64,000 bases of DNA from Rotaria sp. Silwood1 (Eukaryota; Rotifera; Eurotatoria; Philodinida; Philodinidae). The DNA lies in the NCBI GenBank assembly GCA_905250075.1, contig CAJNOP010000015.1, forward strand, positions 2,279,493-2,343,492. The letters run 5' to 3'. Under the pieces are notes generated by a model that was given only the letters and a program-made list of their open reading frames with translations, had not been told where the DNA came from and made no database searches. Positions 39,064-51,099 of the stretch are shown in pieces. The translations under genes and the position numbers were made by a program. How positions within the stretch are numbered: the stretch's first letter is position 1; each line of letters opens with the position of its first letter.

Positions 39064-40004
39064 AAAGTTAGTGAACAAATGTGAACAATTATTTGTAACC
39101 AACTTGTCATCAAAATTTAATTGTTCCAACTATTGTATTGAAAATGATGATTGGCGACCGACTCAAGATATATTACGAACACGTTTTACACAAGTTGAAT
39201 ATTGCGAAACGTTTCGTACAATCAATCAAGATTGTGAGTTTCATAAATACTTGCTACTCTTTATTTTTTTTTCATTCGATATTTGTGTTTCGATGGTTCA
39301 TTCTATTATTGTAAATCTCCATCACGCTGCATGCCTGATGCTCTCAAAGAAAAAGTTTATCGAAGACATGAACAATTTATGAATTGGCTGACTGCACAAT
39401 ATTCTCGTCGTCGACTTCAAAATGAATGTGAAAAACAAATTTTTCCACAGTGCAACACACAAACAGTAAGGTGAGTATCTTTTAATTTTATTCAAACATA
39501 TGTGTATATATGATAAACAAAGGAGAAAATAATATTTAGAATTACGCATCGGACAAATTTATCTGACAATAACATCGATAACTTAGTATTTTATTTTATT
39601 TAAGATAATAGCAAATAATCTTTTTTTTTATTCATATTATAGATTATTGATTTTCTTGTTAAACAAATCCGACAACGATTAGAAAGTTTAATAGATCCAA
39701 ACGATGTATGTTGAAATATTTATTAAGTTTTAACGTTTTTTTAATCTAATTTTAGTATCACGATGTGTTCAAATGTGCTAAAATTCTTGTAACTGAATTA
39801 TTGAGTAAAGAACCTTCTTTATGTGCAGAAGATGTTATCAATCGCGTCATTGCAATAATGAATACACCATTTTGTATGGCTAATACTGACTCAAATTTTA
39901 ATAATAAGAATGGTCTATTATCTAACATAGAAACTTCTCCAACAGCAACAATTAATGAGTGTTATCCAGTGATACCTCCCTCATGTAGTCTTTTTCCATG
40001 TTAA
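39064..40004 (+). CDS. Cys-rich protein of unknown function, one anomalous intron
   Basis: Likely exons 39064-39233, about 39287-39465, 39643-39705 and 39756-40004 (stop TAA). Text runs FNCSNYCIENDDWRPTQDIL, VEYCETFRTINQD, then CFDGSFYYCKSPSRCMPDAL, RRHEQFMNWLTAQYSRRRLQ, KQIFPQCNTQT, IIDFLVKQIRQRLESLIDPN and a Cys-containing tail ending CSLFPC. Introns 2 and 3 are clean GT-AG. The first has a strong donor (GTGAGT at 39234) but no AG before the next coding stretch. That points to a mutated acceptor, a sequencing error or a non-canonical site. The start codon and signal-peptide exon were not found. The even Cys spacing suggests an extracellular protein. No family is recognised; it could be a decaying gene. 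Confidence 0.55.
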
Positions 40005-40620
40005 AATATTGCGTTTCCATGTTAGACTGAACCAATAAATTCTTTAAATTGTATTGCATTCGAAAAATATTTTTAAACAATAATAATGTATTCATCAAAC
40101 TTTTATTTGATTTTGTAGCCTATATAATTCTGCATCGAATTATATATTTGACATTGTTTCCCAATGCTCGAAAGCTGAGATAGTCAGACTTGAATATCGA
40201 CCACTGACACCATATTTTAGCGTTTTGATGTATAGCATCATATCAGATTTCTCCTTTGTTTTCTTCACAGAGTTTCGGCTTTCTAGTTTGAGTCATATAC
40301 CAATCGATCGAGCTCACCTTGCTCTACAAATCTTCACATGTGACATTTCTTCTTCGTCTCAATAGAGAATCGAAAAACTCGAAATACAGTGTTTTTTTAG
40401 CCTAGAAAGTTTTCTTCTCTTTCAGTATCTTGATTAAACATCTACTTCAATATAACATGTAGTTTGTTATATTTAAAAAGCAGAATAAGTCATTTTAGTT
40501 TATACCAGCAATTATGATAATAACATGGGATCTAGATTTACGTGAGTGTTTTGTTATATAGTATTGAAAAATTTGCCATATATTCACTAACAATATTGAA
40601 ACGAATTAGTTTGTGGAAAA
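40005..40620. other. Intergenic region without recognised gene
   Basis: 3' UTR of the Cys-rich gene with AATAAA at about 40033. Nothing further is seen before the telomere-like repeat. Confidence 0.4.
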
Positions 40621-40700
40621 GGGTGGGGGTGTGGGTCTGTTGTTAGTCTCTTTTCCTTATCTACACCCCACACCCATACTCACTCACATATACACCCCAC
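40621..40700. repeat. Telomere-like palindrome 5
   Basis: GGGTGGGGGTGTGGGT, a loop containing GTTAGTCTCTTTTCCTTAT, then CTACACCCCACACCCATACT and further CA-rich sequence. Confidence 0.85.
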
Positions 40701-40890
40701 AATTTTCCATGAGAACCAGTGTCATTCTATCTAGTTTGTAGGTTGGTTATCCTGATATTAAAAGATCAAGTGTTCTTGAACTACATGTAAATATTAAACA
40801 ATCTCTGAGCATGACTGCTTTCAATCTGAATGCCGTTCTCACTCTAACAGTCTTTTCTTTGTACGAATATTCATCACAAGGTACTTCATC

Positions 40891-40982
40891 AGGGTGTAAG
40901 TGTAGTGTGGCTGTGTGACTGAGTTGCCATGACTTTGTGTGTTTATTCGATCTCTTCTCACATTCTACACCTACATCCACAA
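40891..40982. repeat. Telomere-like palindrome 6 (degenerate)
   Basis: GGGTGTAAGTGTAGTGTGGC, a long loop with TCGATCTCTTCTCACA, then CTACACCTACATCCAC. Only 190 bp from palindrome 5. Confidence 0.7.
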
Positions 40983-41924
40983 GTACATTAAATCTGAGTT
41001 AACTTTTCGACCAATCGCGTTTCTGAATTCAGTATTAACTTCTCTATTGTCTACAAGGCTAATGAATGTGAAATCGAAGTTTTAGTTTGATTGTTTTTTT
41101 AAACTGTGCAATCTCATTTGTATCCTAGTAGTGATATCTATGATGACAGTAAATTTTTCTTTTAGATTAGAATCCCTTCGGTTGTAGTTCAAAAATAACT
41201 TTACTACAGATTAAATTTGTCTATATATCTGATAAATCTCCGAAATTTTATTTCATTATTGATCAATACGTAATCCGCTTCTAAAATGAGTGATTAAATA
41301 TGATTCATCACTCTAATTTATGGTTGATTCTCGGAAAAATAGTTTTTTATGCCATAATCACCATAAAATCTGATTTAGTCATTGATATTCTCTTGAAACA
41401 TGATTAATCGCGATTTTATGACGATTTGTTTTTAAATTAACAAAATCATCACAATTTTCACCATATAGGTTTATGTAAATAGGTGAGAGACACAATTGAA
41501 CGAATCTTAAAAGCAAGAATGCATCTAATTTTATTGAGTATCGAGAAATAACTGCCTAAAAAACTTTAAGTTTCTTTCTTTCTCATGTCAAGTGACTAAT
41601 TTTTAACTGATTAAGTAATGTGTGATATATAAAGAAAAAAATCAATGTGCAAATCAAACAAAATGTATGCATGAAAGTCAATAGGATCTATCAAAAGGAT
41701 GCCAGACATAATATAAATATTTCACGTGATCATTCTTTCTCTAATAAAGTAATGGCGAGGTGTCATTCAAAGTTGAAGATGAAATATCTACAACAATCTT
41801 GTGTTTCTAAAAAGAATATATATGAAATGTAGGTCAGATCTCGAATAAACTACTCGACGTCAATCAGCAACGAGCAAGACAAAGAGGACAGTGAAGAAAC
41901 AAACATCGACCTCAAGGGGGGAAA
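40983..41924. other. Intergenic region without recognised gene
   Basis: AT-rich; several ATCATGATT/AATCATCAC-like words foreshadow the AAATCA array to the right. No gene. Confidence 0.4.
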
Positions 41925-42062
41925 CAACTGATTTAAATCAGCCCAAAAATCAAATTTAAATCACATAAATCACCTTAAATCATTTTAACTCATTTAAATC
42001 ACGTTAGATCATTGTGACTCATTTGGATCACTGTAACTCACTGGAAGATCATTTAAATCAGC
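41925..42062. repeat. AAATCA array, left copy
   Basis: Degenerate tandem units around AAATCATTTAAATCAC, about 10-14 bp each. A second array of the same type and orientation lies at 44045-44180. Confidence 0.75.
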
Positions 42063-42284
42063 AATTTTTATTCATAAACTACTTTTTAAAATTTCAAAAT
42101 AGAATCAAATTTTATATTTTTATTTGATCAATATTTAAGAACTTTCAACATGATTCACTACATGCGAACAAGTCACGTTTGTATATGCTCATTGAACAAT
42201 TAAGAAGGAGTTACTTGAAGAAACAGTCTTTAGTGCCTATCTTCAAGCTAGTCAAATTCTTTCTAGTTGTGGTTTTCGGGAAAG

Positions 42285-43200
42285 AGACATTTCGCACTAA
42301 GTTTTTATTACGATCTCCAGTGACATATGCTCGTTACGATCATCTGACATAGGAAAAAAGACAGGGTGTTCGTAATGAAAATTGTTCAGAAGATCGTAAC
42401 GAACAGCGATGGTCGATTTTGACAGATAATACCTTGAAATTTGACTGGAGTTCTGACTCAAAATGACCGGCAGATCGTAATGAAAATTAAGGCAAATCAG
42501 ATAGTGAATGTCTGGAGATTATAATGAAAACTGCAGGGAAATCTTAATGAAGCAAGATAAGATGTTCGAGACTGTGTTCATGTTTGCTCTTTTTTGGGAG
42601 ATGTTAAGTGACTCACTAGCTTTTATTCTAAGGTGGTACACATAGAATGCCCTGATGAATTCAAGCAGTCAGTATTTCTATTGTTGTTATTATTGTGACT
42701 CAAGTGCTTGTATTTATCATTATTATTCCTTATATTCAAATGCCTTCTGTTACGAATGCCATGACTTCCGAAAGAAAAAATGTACTTATTATTCTACATG
42801 CATGAATCCTATTCATCATTATAAGAAAGAAAGACAAGTCTTTACAACCGTTGCCAATATCAGAACGAATCCGTTACCATTTTCTGGCAAATCGCATTAT
42901 GAACTCTCGGTCAGTTTCATTACCATCTTCAGACCTTTTTCTATAAAAAAATCCTTACAGTTTTATTCCGAACACCTGGTCTTGTTCATTTCGATCTCTG
43001 AACACTATATCACATATAGTAATGGGCATGTCATTCCGAATTTCCACACCGACCCTTCCGATCTCTCTGTTATTTTTCCAATACGATGTCTCGTCCAAAA
43101 ATGGTTACGAACGCCCGTCAAAGATTTCGTAAGAACAAAAATCTTTTCCGAACACCCGGACACACGACAGGATTCCGAAATGACTTAGTGCGAAATGTCT
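42285..43200. mobile_element. Candidate DNA element with 17-bp terminal inverted repeats
   Basis: Starts AGACATTTCGCACTAAG (42285-42301) and ends with its exact reverse complement (43184-43200). Subterminal DNA holds repeated words such as TTCGTAATGAAAAT on the left and TCCGAACACC on the right, as in many DNA transposons. The open frame 42655-43188 within it has no recognisable domain. No clear target duplication was found. Confidence 0.6.
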
Positions 43201-44044
43201 GCAACCCAGTTTTTCTATTCTTGACCCCAATGGTAAGATGATATCTTTAGAAGAAGTGAGTAGTTTAGCATACAAGAAACTAGCAAGATCAAAATGTAAA
43301 AGTTCTAACAAGAAAGGTGCTGAATCGAACAATGACGAACAAGAGGAAGACGAAGAGCATGAAGAATATCAACATGACGAAGAATCTAATGGAAATGACA
43401 AAATTTATGAATATGATGAATGAATACAAATCGATGAATTTGATCCTCATGTTCTTCCGAACGTGTTTAGTTCTACGATCAATGGTATGCGCGTCTTTGA
43501 TTCCATCGGCAATTATCAATCGAAATTTTTCTTTCCTGTCAAGGTAAATGAACAAAAGATGTATATGCACAAACAGACCACAAATTGGTATTTCTCAAAA
43601 ATTAAACCGGTTTCATCTTCTGATCGGTTACAAAGAGTTAAAGAAAAACAATAAGTTTTTCTATATTTTTTTCTCCGATATGTTATATTTTTGTTATCAG
43701 AAAAAAATACATAGCGTTCTTATCTGTTTCTGTATTCCAGATAATGAACTAACATGTAGTCCATCTTGCAGTAGTAATAAGTGTATCTAACTCAGTGAAT
43801 ATGCAGGAAGGAAAATCTAAAAGTATTGTTTATACACTATGTCACTTCAATATGACATTTATCTACGCAAATTCCTTGCTTTTTCTTGTGTATTGACCCG
43901 ATATTCTAATAATGAATTCATCATTAGTCTGAATAGGCTAAAAACTAGTACTGTAAATTTCAACTATTTGCTCCATGAAAGATAGTAATCCGAAATAATA
44001 CTAATGATTCATTTATGAGAGAAATATTTACATTGTGTTTAATT
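43201..44044. other. Open frames of unclear nature
   Basis: A 61-codon frame at 43238-43423 (+) encodes a Lys-rich start and a Glu/Asp-rich tail (EQEEDEEHEEYQHDEE). It could be an exon of a nuclear or other acidic protein or a by-product of GAAGAC-rich DNA. No splice structure was resolved. Confidence 0.3.
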
Positions 44045-44180
44045 ACACGAAATCATTTAAATCCAACAAAATCACATAAACTCACGAAAATAACTATAAA
44101 TCATTTTAAACCACATTAACAAATTCAAGGAAATCATTTTAAATCATCAAAACTCATTTTAAATCAAAAAAATCATGTTT
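44045..44180. repeat. AAATCA array, right copy
   Basis: Degenerate AAATCATTTTAAATCA units in the same orientation as 41925-42062. The two arrays could bound one larger, decayed element that includes the 42285-43200 element. Confidence 0.7.
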
Positions 44181-46494
44181 ACTATTTCTCCCTTACTATA
44201 ATCTCTGATTTGATCCTAGTAAAGTTTAATTTCTTACTCTTCCATATTTTTATGCGTGTAAAAAAGCGAAAACAAAATATTCAATTTTAATCAGACTAAT
44301 AAAATCCATCATCTGGTTTAGTGTGTTGTTCGTCAAGAACTATTCTATAAATTATTTTCATTCACTATGTGGAACATTCCATAAATTATTTTCTCTCGTA
44401 AATCATCACCATCTATATAATATCCTTCTTATATATCTTTCTCGTTCTGTGTTGATTCATTGATTTTTTTACAGTGCATAAATATTAATAGCTATTTTCA
44501 TGTAAAATGTTGTATTGGAATAAGAATTAGTTATAATATTGAGTTAAAAAGAAACGAAGCATTGTTATTTTACTTGCAAAAAATAAAACGTGAAGATGAT
44601 AATTATTTCTTGTTTAATAAGATAACAAACAGGATTCATTTATCACATTAATGTTTCACAATGGACAGAAACTTTAGAAACATATGAATCGATTGCTATG
44701 TAAATGAAAACGATACATTGAAGAAAAGTAATACTTTTGTTTAGTTTAGCATGTAAACGTTTTTGAAAAACATCATTGTCAATTAATTGGACGATTGAAA
44801 CAATTTGTTTTTCTTGATATTCTTGACAAACTATTCCTGAAAAACTCAAAACATATCTTTCCATCGTTCAAAAATGTTTTCCTCATAGTACAATTGATAT
44901 CGAATTATCAAGATTTCGTCTTTGGATATAATTTTCTATTTGTCATACATATAGTTTTACATTAAATATAATTAACTGTTGAACAATTTCTTTTTTACTT
45001 TTGTTTGTGCATGTTAAATATTTGTCAAATAAAATCTTCTAGTGAGGTCTGAATAATATAAATGTAGAGCAAATTTTTTTCCTCGTTTTTTTACTAATGA
45101 GTAGATAGAGTTTGACTAGTTGGGTAAGAAAGTATATGCTTGATTTCTTTCCCTCAAAGACTTTTATTTAACACATTCAAATGGTTCTTTAGTTGTGAGT
45201 GATCAGTATACCTCCAAAACAAAGTTTCTTATACTGGAAAAACTGATATATTCAGATTCTTGATGAAAAACAGATGGTCTGGAAGTAATTGTCTGCCTGT
45301 TGTCTATTATCTTCTACGTCCATCGTTATACTCACACCTCACATCGAATACTTTTCCGATCAACTGTATATTTTCTGTTGAACAAAATAAACATTGTCAA
45401 CTTCTCATTTTTGGTGTAGGAAATAAAAATCTAAATATTTCTCTACTATGAAGTAAATTTTGAAATTCAATTAAATCATGTTAACAATAAACATGTTTTT
45501 ACTTGGTCAAAGAATTAAAATATCTGTTATTTCGGAATTAAAAAAACTATTATAATTTCAACTAGATTCTAAAGCCAGCACTTCCATAGGAATTATTTTT
45601 TTATTGAATTTCTGAAGACATTACGTAAAGAGATCATTAAGTGTGTCCTGTAATAGATAAAATAAAACTATCTCTTTGTAATTACGGACAGGAGCTACAT
45701 TATGTTTCGTATTTTGATCCTCTACTTTGTTTCCATCAATAGGTAAAGAATAAAATCTTAACCTGTATTAACTTTGATATGAGAGATATTAGAATATATT
45801 TCATTTAGTCGTTCAAGAAATAAATAAAGAGATGGATGCAAACCAGTCGAGATAACTTGAATATATGGCCAAATGAAAATATTTGCCCAAAACTAAAAGA
45901 AAAAGTCATATTAAAAAATTATACATATTCTCATAGAACTGATTATCTTACTGTAGTCCATGCAGAAATTCAAAATTGATGAATTTTAAGGAAATTTATT
46001 ATTTTTTCAATGTTCCTTGACAATAATTTACATTCGGAAACAATATAAAATTGAAAATCTGTTATATTGATTGCAATATCAGACATACTATCACAATAGT
46101 CACCTTTACAACCTTAAAAACAAAGCTTTTTTAAAAGTCTACATTTCATATCTATTCAATTTACCTGAAAAACAAAGACAATTACTTTATCGATGACTAG
46201 GTTGTTAATCAATATGATAAACACATTTCCTATGTGTACGATGACATTGTAAAATACTTTGACGTTCAGCAGTCATTGCTTTAGAGCAAAAAAAGTACTC
46301 ATACTATTTTATTTTTCTTTAAATTTTCACATATTTATGTACATTATAGGTTCGATTATCACCTTGAACTGTTGTGCTAAATGAACTTAGCATTCAAATT
46401 GATTTAATGGTTTCAAAACATATAAATGTGAACAATTAACTATTGCACATAGTTTTCATACTAAATAAAAAAAGAAATGAAATAAATTTTATTC
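44181..46494 (-). other. Intergenic region with possible minus-strand relic exons
   Basis: On the minus strand, about 45898-45760 reads after a good acceptor (TTCTTTTAG) FWANIFIWPYIQVISTGLHP then SLYLFLERLNEIYSN and a stop. The upstream piece (about 46080-45952) ends in a good donor but contains a TGA. A 73-codon frame at 44864-44643 is also open. These may be remains of one gene; no family is recognised. Confidence 0.3.
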
Positions 46495-46933
46495 TTTTTT
46501 TCTATTGTTTGATTTTTTTGTCCTTCTAAAACTTGATTGAATTTGTGTTAATGGATGATAAATGTTAATATTTTACGTCCAAATATTTTCAATTGTATAT
46601 AATGAACAGTTTTCACGATTAATCCGATATACATGACTTTCAAATATATCTAATGCATTTGATGCATATATTTCAATATGTGCTATAACAATACAATCTG
46701 TTCCGTGATAATTCATTGATTCTATGGGTCCTTTTTTTCATCTGTCAAAATGAACACGATAATTTTGATAAAAATCAATAATAAAATCAATTGGATATAC
46801 TATATCCGTATCAATTAATGTTGTACAATTTTCACCATTCATATAAGCTCATTTAATATTGGCAATACCTTTATTAGGATTCTCGACAGCACCATATTCA
46901 TAATTAATAAAAATATAGTATTCCAAGTATTGA
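46495..46933 (-). pseudogene. LDL-receptor-related (YWTD) propeller relic
   Basis: The minus strand reads FINYEYGAVENPNKGIANIK, stop, AYMNGENCTTLIDTDIVYPI, DFIIDFYQNYRVHFDR, stop, KKGPIESMNYHGTDCIVIAH, ALDIFESHVYRINRENCSLY, stop, NINIYHPLTQ. The pattern (N-Y-x-Y, R-I-x-x-x-N-x-D-G-T, L-x-L-D-x-x-x-x-x-V-Y-W, x-x-Y-H-P) is that of LDL-receptor/LRP six-blade YWTD propellers. At least three in-frame stops show it is dead; the second falls where a Trp is usual (TGA for TGG). It begins right at the edge of telomere-like palindrome 7. Confidence 0.7.
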
Positions 46934-47081
46934 AGGGTGTGGGTGTGCGTGTGGGATGTGAGTGTGGGTGGGTATGAGTGTGGCTTGGGGTGTGGGGTGT
47001 TGGTGTAAGTATGGGTGTGGGTGTGGACGGGTGTGAATGTGTACTTTTCATCTGTACTCATAATCACCCTCACCCACACCC
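46934..47081. repeat. Telomere-like palindrome 7
   Basis: Long G-rich arm of TGTGGG variants (46934-47041), loop TACTTTTCATCTGTACTCAT, short C-rich arm ACCCTCACCCACACCC. It abuts the LDL-receptor-like relic. Confidence 0.92.
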
Positions 47082-47890
47082 TAAAAATGCATTCTTATGT
47101 ATTCATCAACATGTCATAGCCATTAAAATAGTTTGATTTGAAGTTCAATTGAATTGAACAAGCATTACAATTAAATGAACGAATACTCTCCTATGTTCTT
47201 CTTTTCGATTCATGGATTTGCCATAAAAAATAATACACGAGAAGAAGGCGTAAGGTTAAGAGCCATTTTAAGATTTTGGTAAAAATCCTTAATGTTGTCA
47301 AGATGACAAAATCTTTAGATGAGAGAATATGATTCGATAGTTCTGAGTTGTACTATTTTACTTGTAATAAATTCTAAAAAATCCTGCTCGTGAAGTTCAT
47401 CAAGTCAATTTTTCTTTTTTCAATACCTTTGTTGATTTTTTTTACTAATATAGAAAGTAAATTATGTTGCTAACAGTATAAGATGACAAGTGAACAATTG
47501 GTAAAATGTAAAAAATTGTGATTGATTTCACAAAGATTATTTAAATAAAAGTATTATTATATAAAATTTGAATACGAAAAAGTTATACATGTTTTCATGG
47601 TTATAAATACATTAAAATACTCAATTTTGATAGAGCTTCAGTGAAACATATTTGTACGTAAGAAACTCCTATATGAATTTTGTACAATAAATATAGATAA
47701 CTGATTTTTGAAGAGAATAATAGAGATATATCGAATTACAATAGTTAAAATAGGAGAAAAGCTTTTCTGTATTATTGTTGAACATTAATATGTTCGATTT
47801 TGCTATAATACATTAACAAATAAAATGTTGAGAGAGATTTTCTCAACTAATCAAAAACATTCAGTAGATAAAATGCGATCGATAAGATAC
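47082..47890. other. Intergenic region without recognised gene
   Basis: AT-rich; whether the LRP relic continues to the right of the repeat could not be shown. Confidence 0.4.
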
Positions 47891-48310
47891 AAATTAAATT
47901 CTCGAAAAAAGAACTACTTGACAACTGGTAGAATATCGAATTCTACATTCATATTTTGATATACTATTAGATGAATTAAAAGATATGTCGTTCTTGTAAT
48001 CAATATCTGATGCAGCTTCCATCAGCGACATTGATATGATATCTTGACCTAATGAATAAATCCAGAATATTTTTACATGATACAGTGGAGAACTGAAAAA
48101 AAGAAACAATTATCATATGTTTGTTAGAGACATTGACATATTCTTGTCATTCTGCCAAGAATCACATTCGTATAAATTATAGAAGGCCACTTCAACAAAG
48201 CGATGCCAGTTCAAAACACATGTTTCTGAATATTTGCCACTAATAGAAAGTATCTCATTCAATAGTAAGCTAAATTTAAAATTCGTTGATACCTAAATTG
48301 TCCATGCATT
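47891..48310 (-). pseudogene. Possible relic exons of unknown gene
   Basis: The minus strand from about 48275 reads LLLNEILSISGKYSETCVLN and WHRFVEVAFYNLYECDSWQN. After an acceptor-like TTTTTTTCAG at about 48095 it reads SPLYHVKIFWIYSLGQDIIS and MSLMEAASDIDYKN to a stop near 47896. Composition is protein-like, but no family is recognised and the joining donor is unclear. Confidence 0.3.
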
Positions 48311-48753
48311 ATAAAGTGTATTACTGAAGCAGAATCTGATAACAAAGTGTGAGTCATTCGGGATCGGACATCATACAGATTGTATATTACATATACTTAT
48401 TTTCAAATATCAAACAGTAAAAGAAAGTATTTTCTTGTTAATTGCTTTTTTTAGAAACAAAGATAAAGCAATTTTTTGACAGATGCTTTTTTTCTTCACA
48501 TACTGTCGTGTAATTTGACTTTTTGAAAGATATCACTTTCTAGAATACTATATATATATGTTTGATTTTCATACATTTGAGATCCGTTTATTTGATTTCA
48601 TCATTGTGAAAAGACTTTGTATGCTAATAATCTACAGTATTTTTTCCGTTTGTATTTTCTAATAGTTTTCTTTGCTGTTTTAAATTTTATTAATTTGTAA
48701 GGTATGAAAAAATCTGATAGAATAAGAACAAAATGAGCATTAATTAAAGCATA

Positions 48754-48957
48754 TTATGGTGACGGAGCAGCTAATAACGGTGTATACATCGCTTGACAAG
48801 CTGTCAAACATAGCGGAGTATCAGTGAGATCCGTTCCTGCTGAACATCCAGCTGAGCAAGCAGTAACACATGCAACATAAGCCAAAGGTCCACTATTTAC
48901 ATTTGAGCTAAGCAATAGCAGTAGTAATACTACTGTTAAATTTTGAATACCTAACAT
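48754..48957 (-). CDS. Small Cys-rich secreted protein, paralogue A
   Basis: A 67-residue frame: signal peptide LTVVLLLLLLSSNVNS, then GPLAYVACVTACSAGCSAGT, a short linker, LCLTACQAMYTPLLAAPSP. Five Cys in the pattern C-x3-C-x3-C-x9-C-x3-C are shared with the gene at 51100-51300 on the other strand, which has one more. A good acceptor (CATTTATAG) ends two bases before the ATG. An upstream ATG-containing exon (49031-49016, MSKQT) with donor GTAAGTT could add six residues. Small stable disulfide proteins of this size may be effectors, antimicrobial or mucus components; no exact family is named with confidence. Confidence 0.75.
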   Translation of the reverse strand: MLGIQNLTVVLLLLLLSSNVNSGPLAYVACVTACSAGCSAGTDLTDTPLCLTACQAMYTPLLAAPSP

Positions 48958-49089
48958 ATCTATAAATGAAATTTAATGCTATATTATAAATCAATTATAT
49001 TAATTAACTTACTAGTTTGCTTTGACATATCGAGTTTGTAGTTATTTTTCTAAATGATTCGTAAACAGATAAACGCTATTGTTTTTATA

Positions 49090-49690
49090 GTAAATTACTG
49101 CCCATTCCAAAAAAGAAGGCGGGTAGGCATTTTTTGAATAACTTTTCATAGGAACAAGATTGAGAGCTGCGGTTTTCACCGTTGGAAAGAGCAGATGAAA
49201 ACACATCGAACCATATAAGACAATGACTTTTATTTTGGATTTTTGAAACCTTTTGCAATAGTTGAACAAAGAAATGTCTAAAAAAAGGGCTTGATTTTTC
49301 CAGGAAAAACGAAAAAAACTCAAAAAAACTGAGTTTTTTACAGAAATTGCTGGCAAAGTGGACTAGAATTGTCGAATATAGTACCTAGAACTCCTAAACT
49401 AGTAAAGCTTTGAATCAAGCGTTATATACAGTTTTGTAGCTCTTTAGCTGGCGATTCTAGCGCACTTCTCAAAATTTAAGATTTGTTCTACTTTCATACA
49501 GCCATAGTCTACTCTTTCAAGGTGACAATGGATCACTACCTATTTTTGAGATAAAGCTTAACAATTTTATATGAATCGATGCGCTGAATCAGCCTCTTTC
49601 CAAAGATGAAAACCGCAGCTCTATAACTTGTTCCTACCAAAAGTTATTCAAAAAATACCCACTCGCCTTCTTTTTTGGAATGGACAGTAG
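49090..49690. mobile_element. Foldback element with about 95-140-bp arms
   Basis: 49096-49191 and 49594-49687 are inverted copies: CCATTCCAAAAAAGAAGGCG, then a shared GAATAACTTTT, GAGCTGCGGTTTTCA and GGAAAGAG. Homology continues more weakly inward (CATCGAACCATATAA). No transposase; the open frame 49042-49356 is a shadow. Confidence 0.82.
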
Positions 49691-50029
49691 TTAGAATTTT
49701 CTAATTCTCTCTGCCATATACAGGGACTGAATTAGAACGTATTGGAAAATTCCAACTACTGTTATCTAATATTAGTCATAGAAACGAACATGTCCATGTG
49801 ATATTATTGACTCACATAGTGCTTTGAGGTTACACAAATCCGAGTGAATATTTTCTTTTGCTAGGCGCGGTTCCGAAGGAAAGAAAGAAAAATGTTTCAC
49901 GTGGTATCATTTCTTATTGTCTGATAACAGAATGATTCAATCATAGAATTTTACCATTTTCTTCTATGCAATAAGAAAACAAATCAATCAATGGATTATA
50001 CAAGATTGGAAAATGCCATTCAATCGAAC

Positions 50030-50957
50030 TACTTAGGGCATACCAAAAGTCTTTACGGAGCTATATCAATTTCTTATAGAATGCTTGAAGAAATTTTCTT
50101 TTTTTATGTAGTGATAGAGAAAACGATGCTCTATTTTTCTATGCTATTTGATCTATCTTCAACTAATATCATAATAATAAAATTTCGACAAAAACTGTTT
50201 TTGTGTAAAACTTAACTAACAGATGAGACAGATTAATACGCTTTGCATTTCAATTTTCAAATCACTCAGTACGTTGTATTAAAAAATAAAATATACCACA
50301 TGATGCAGCGTGAAAAGCTCTACAATTTATAAAGAACAGTTTATTTTATATATGAAATAAAAAAACGGAATTTCTCTTCGCATAATTTTTTCGGGACGGT
50401 GAAAATTGGTCGCACAGAATTTTGGTTTCTTTGATGAGATATACACAATTAAAATAATCTTTACTTTGTAGATTGTAGAGCTTTTCAGGCGGCATCTTGT
50501 GATGTATTTTATTTTTTTAAATAAAAGATATCAGGTGACAAAAAGATGAAATAAGAAAAAATGAATTCATCTTCTACCAAAAAATATCATTTTCGTAAGA
50601 TCGAAATTTGATCGCTCAAAATTTTGTTCATTTTGAAAACAAAGAATGCAACTATAAAATAAGCGGTCTTATGTAAATTGCAGAGCTTTTCACGCTGCAT
50701 CTTGTGGTATATTTTATTTTTTAATACAATGTATTAAGTGATTGAAACATTTACTCTGCCGCACCCGTTAGTTAAGTTTTACACAAAAACAGTTCCTATC
50801 AAAATTTTATTATGATGATATTAGTTGAAGATTGATCAAATAGCATAAAAAAATAGAGCATCGTTTTCTCTATCACTACATAAAAAAAGAAAATTTCTTC
50901 AAGCATTCTATAAGAAATTGATATAGTTCCGGAAAGACTTTTGGTATGCCCTAAGTA
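50030..50957. mobile_element. Large foldback element with 191-bp outer arms
   Basis: 50030-50220 and 50767-50957 are inverted copies beginning TACTTAGGGCATACCAAAAG. A second inner pair (about 50236-50330 and 50680-50752) continues the palindrome with GCGTGAAAAGCTCT and TACCACA words. A third copy of the inner motif lies at about 50480-50515. Frames in the arms are shadows. It sits between the two Cys-rich paralogues. Confidence 0.85.
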
Positions 50958-51099
50958 TTTAAAAAAATGGAATACTTAGTATTATAATTACATAGTGAAT
51001 TACAAATAATAACGACCAACTCTGCGCACTAAAAAAGAAATGTATTAAATGTTTTTTCCGCTAATCTATAATCATCTTTTTTTTTAATTGATAGAAACA

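Noticed and set aside
42655..43188. 177-residue frame as a gene
   Set aside because: Tyr/Cys/His/Phe-rich translation of a repeat-bearing element, ending within its right terminus; no domain.
49991..50215. 74-residue frame as a gene
   Set aside because: It is the left arm of the 50.0-51.0 kb foldback and has a mirrored copy in the right arm.
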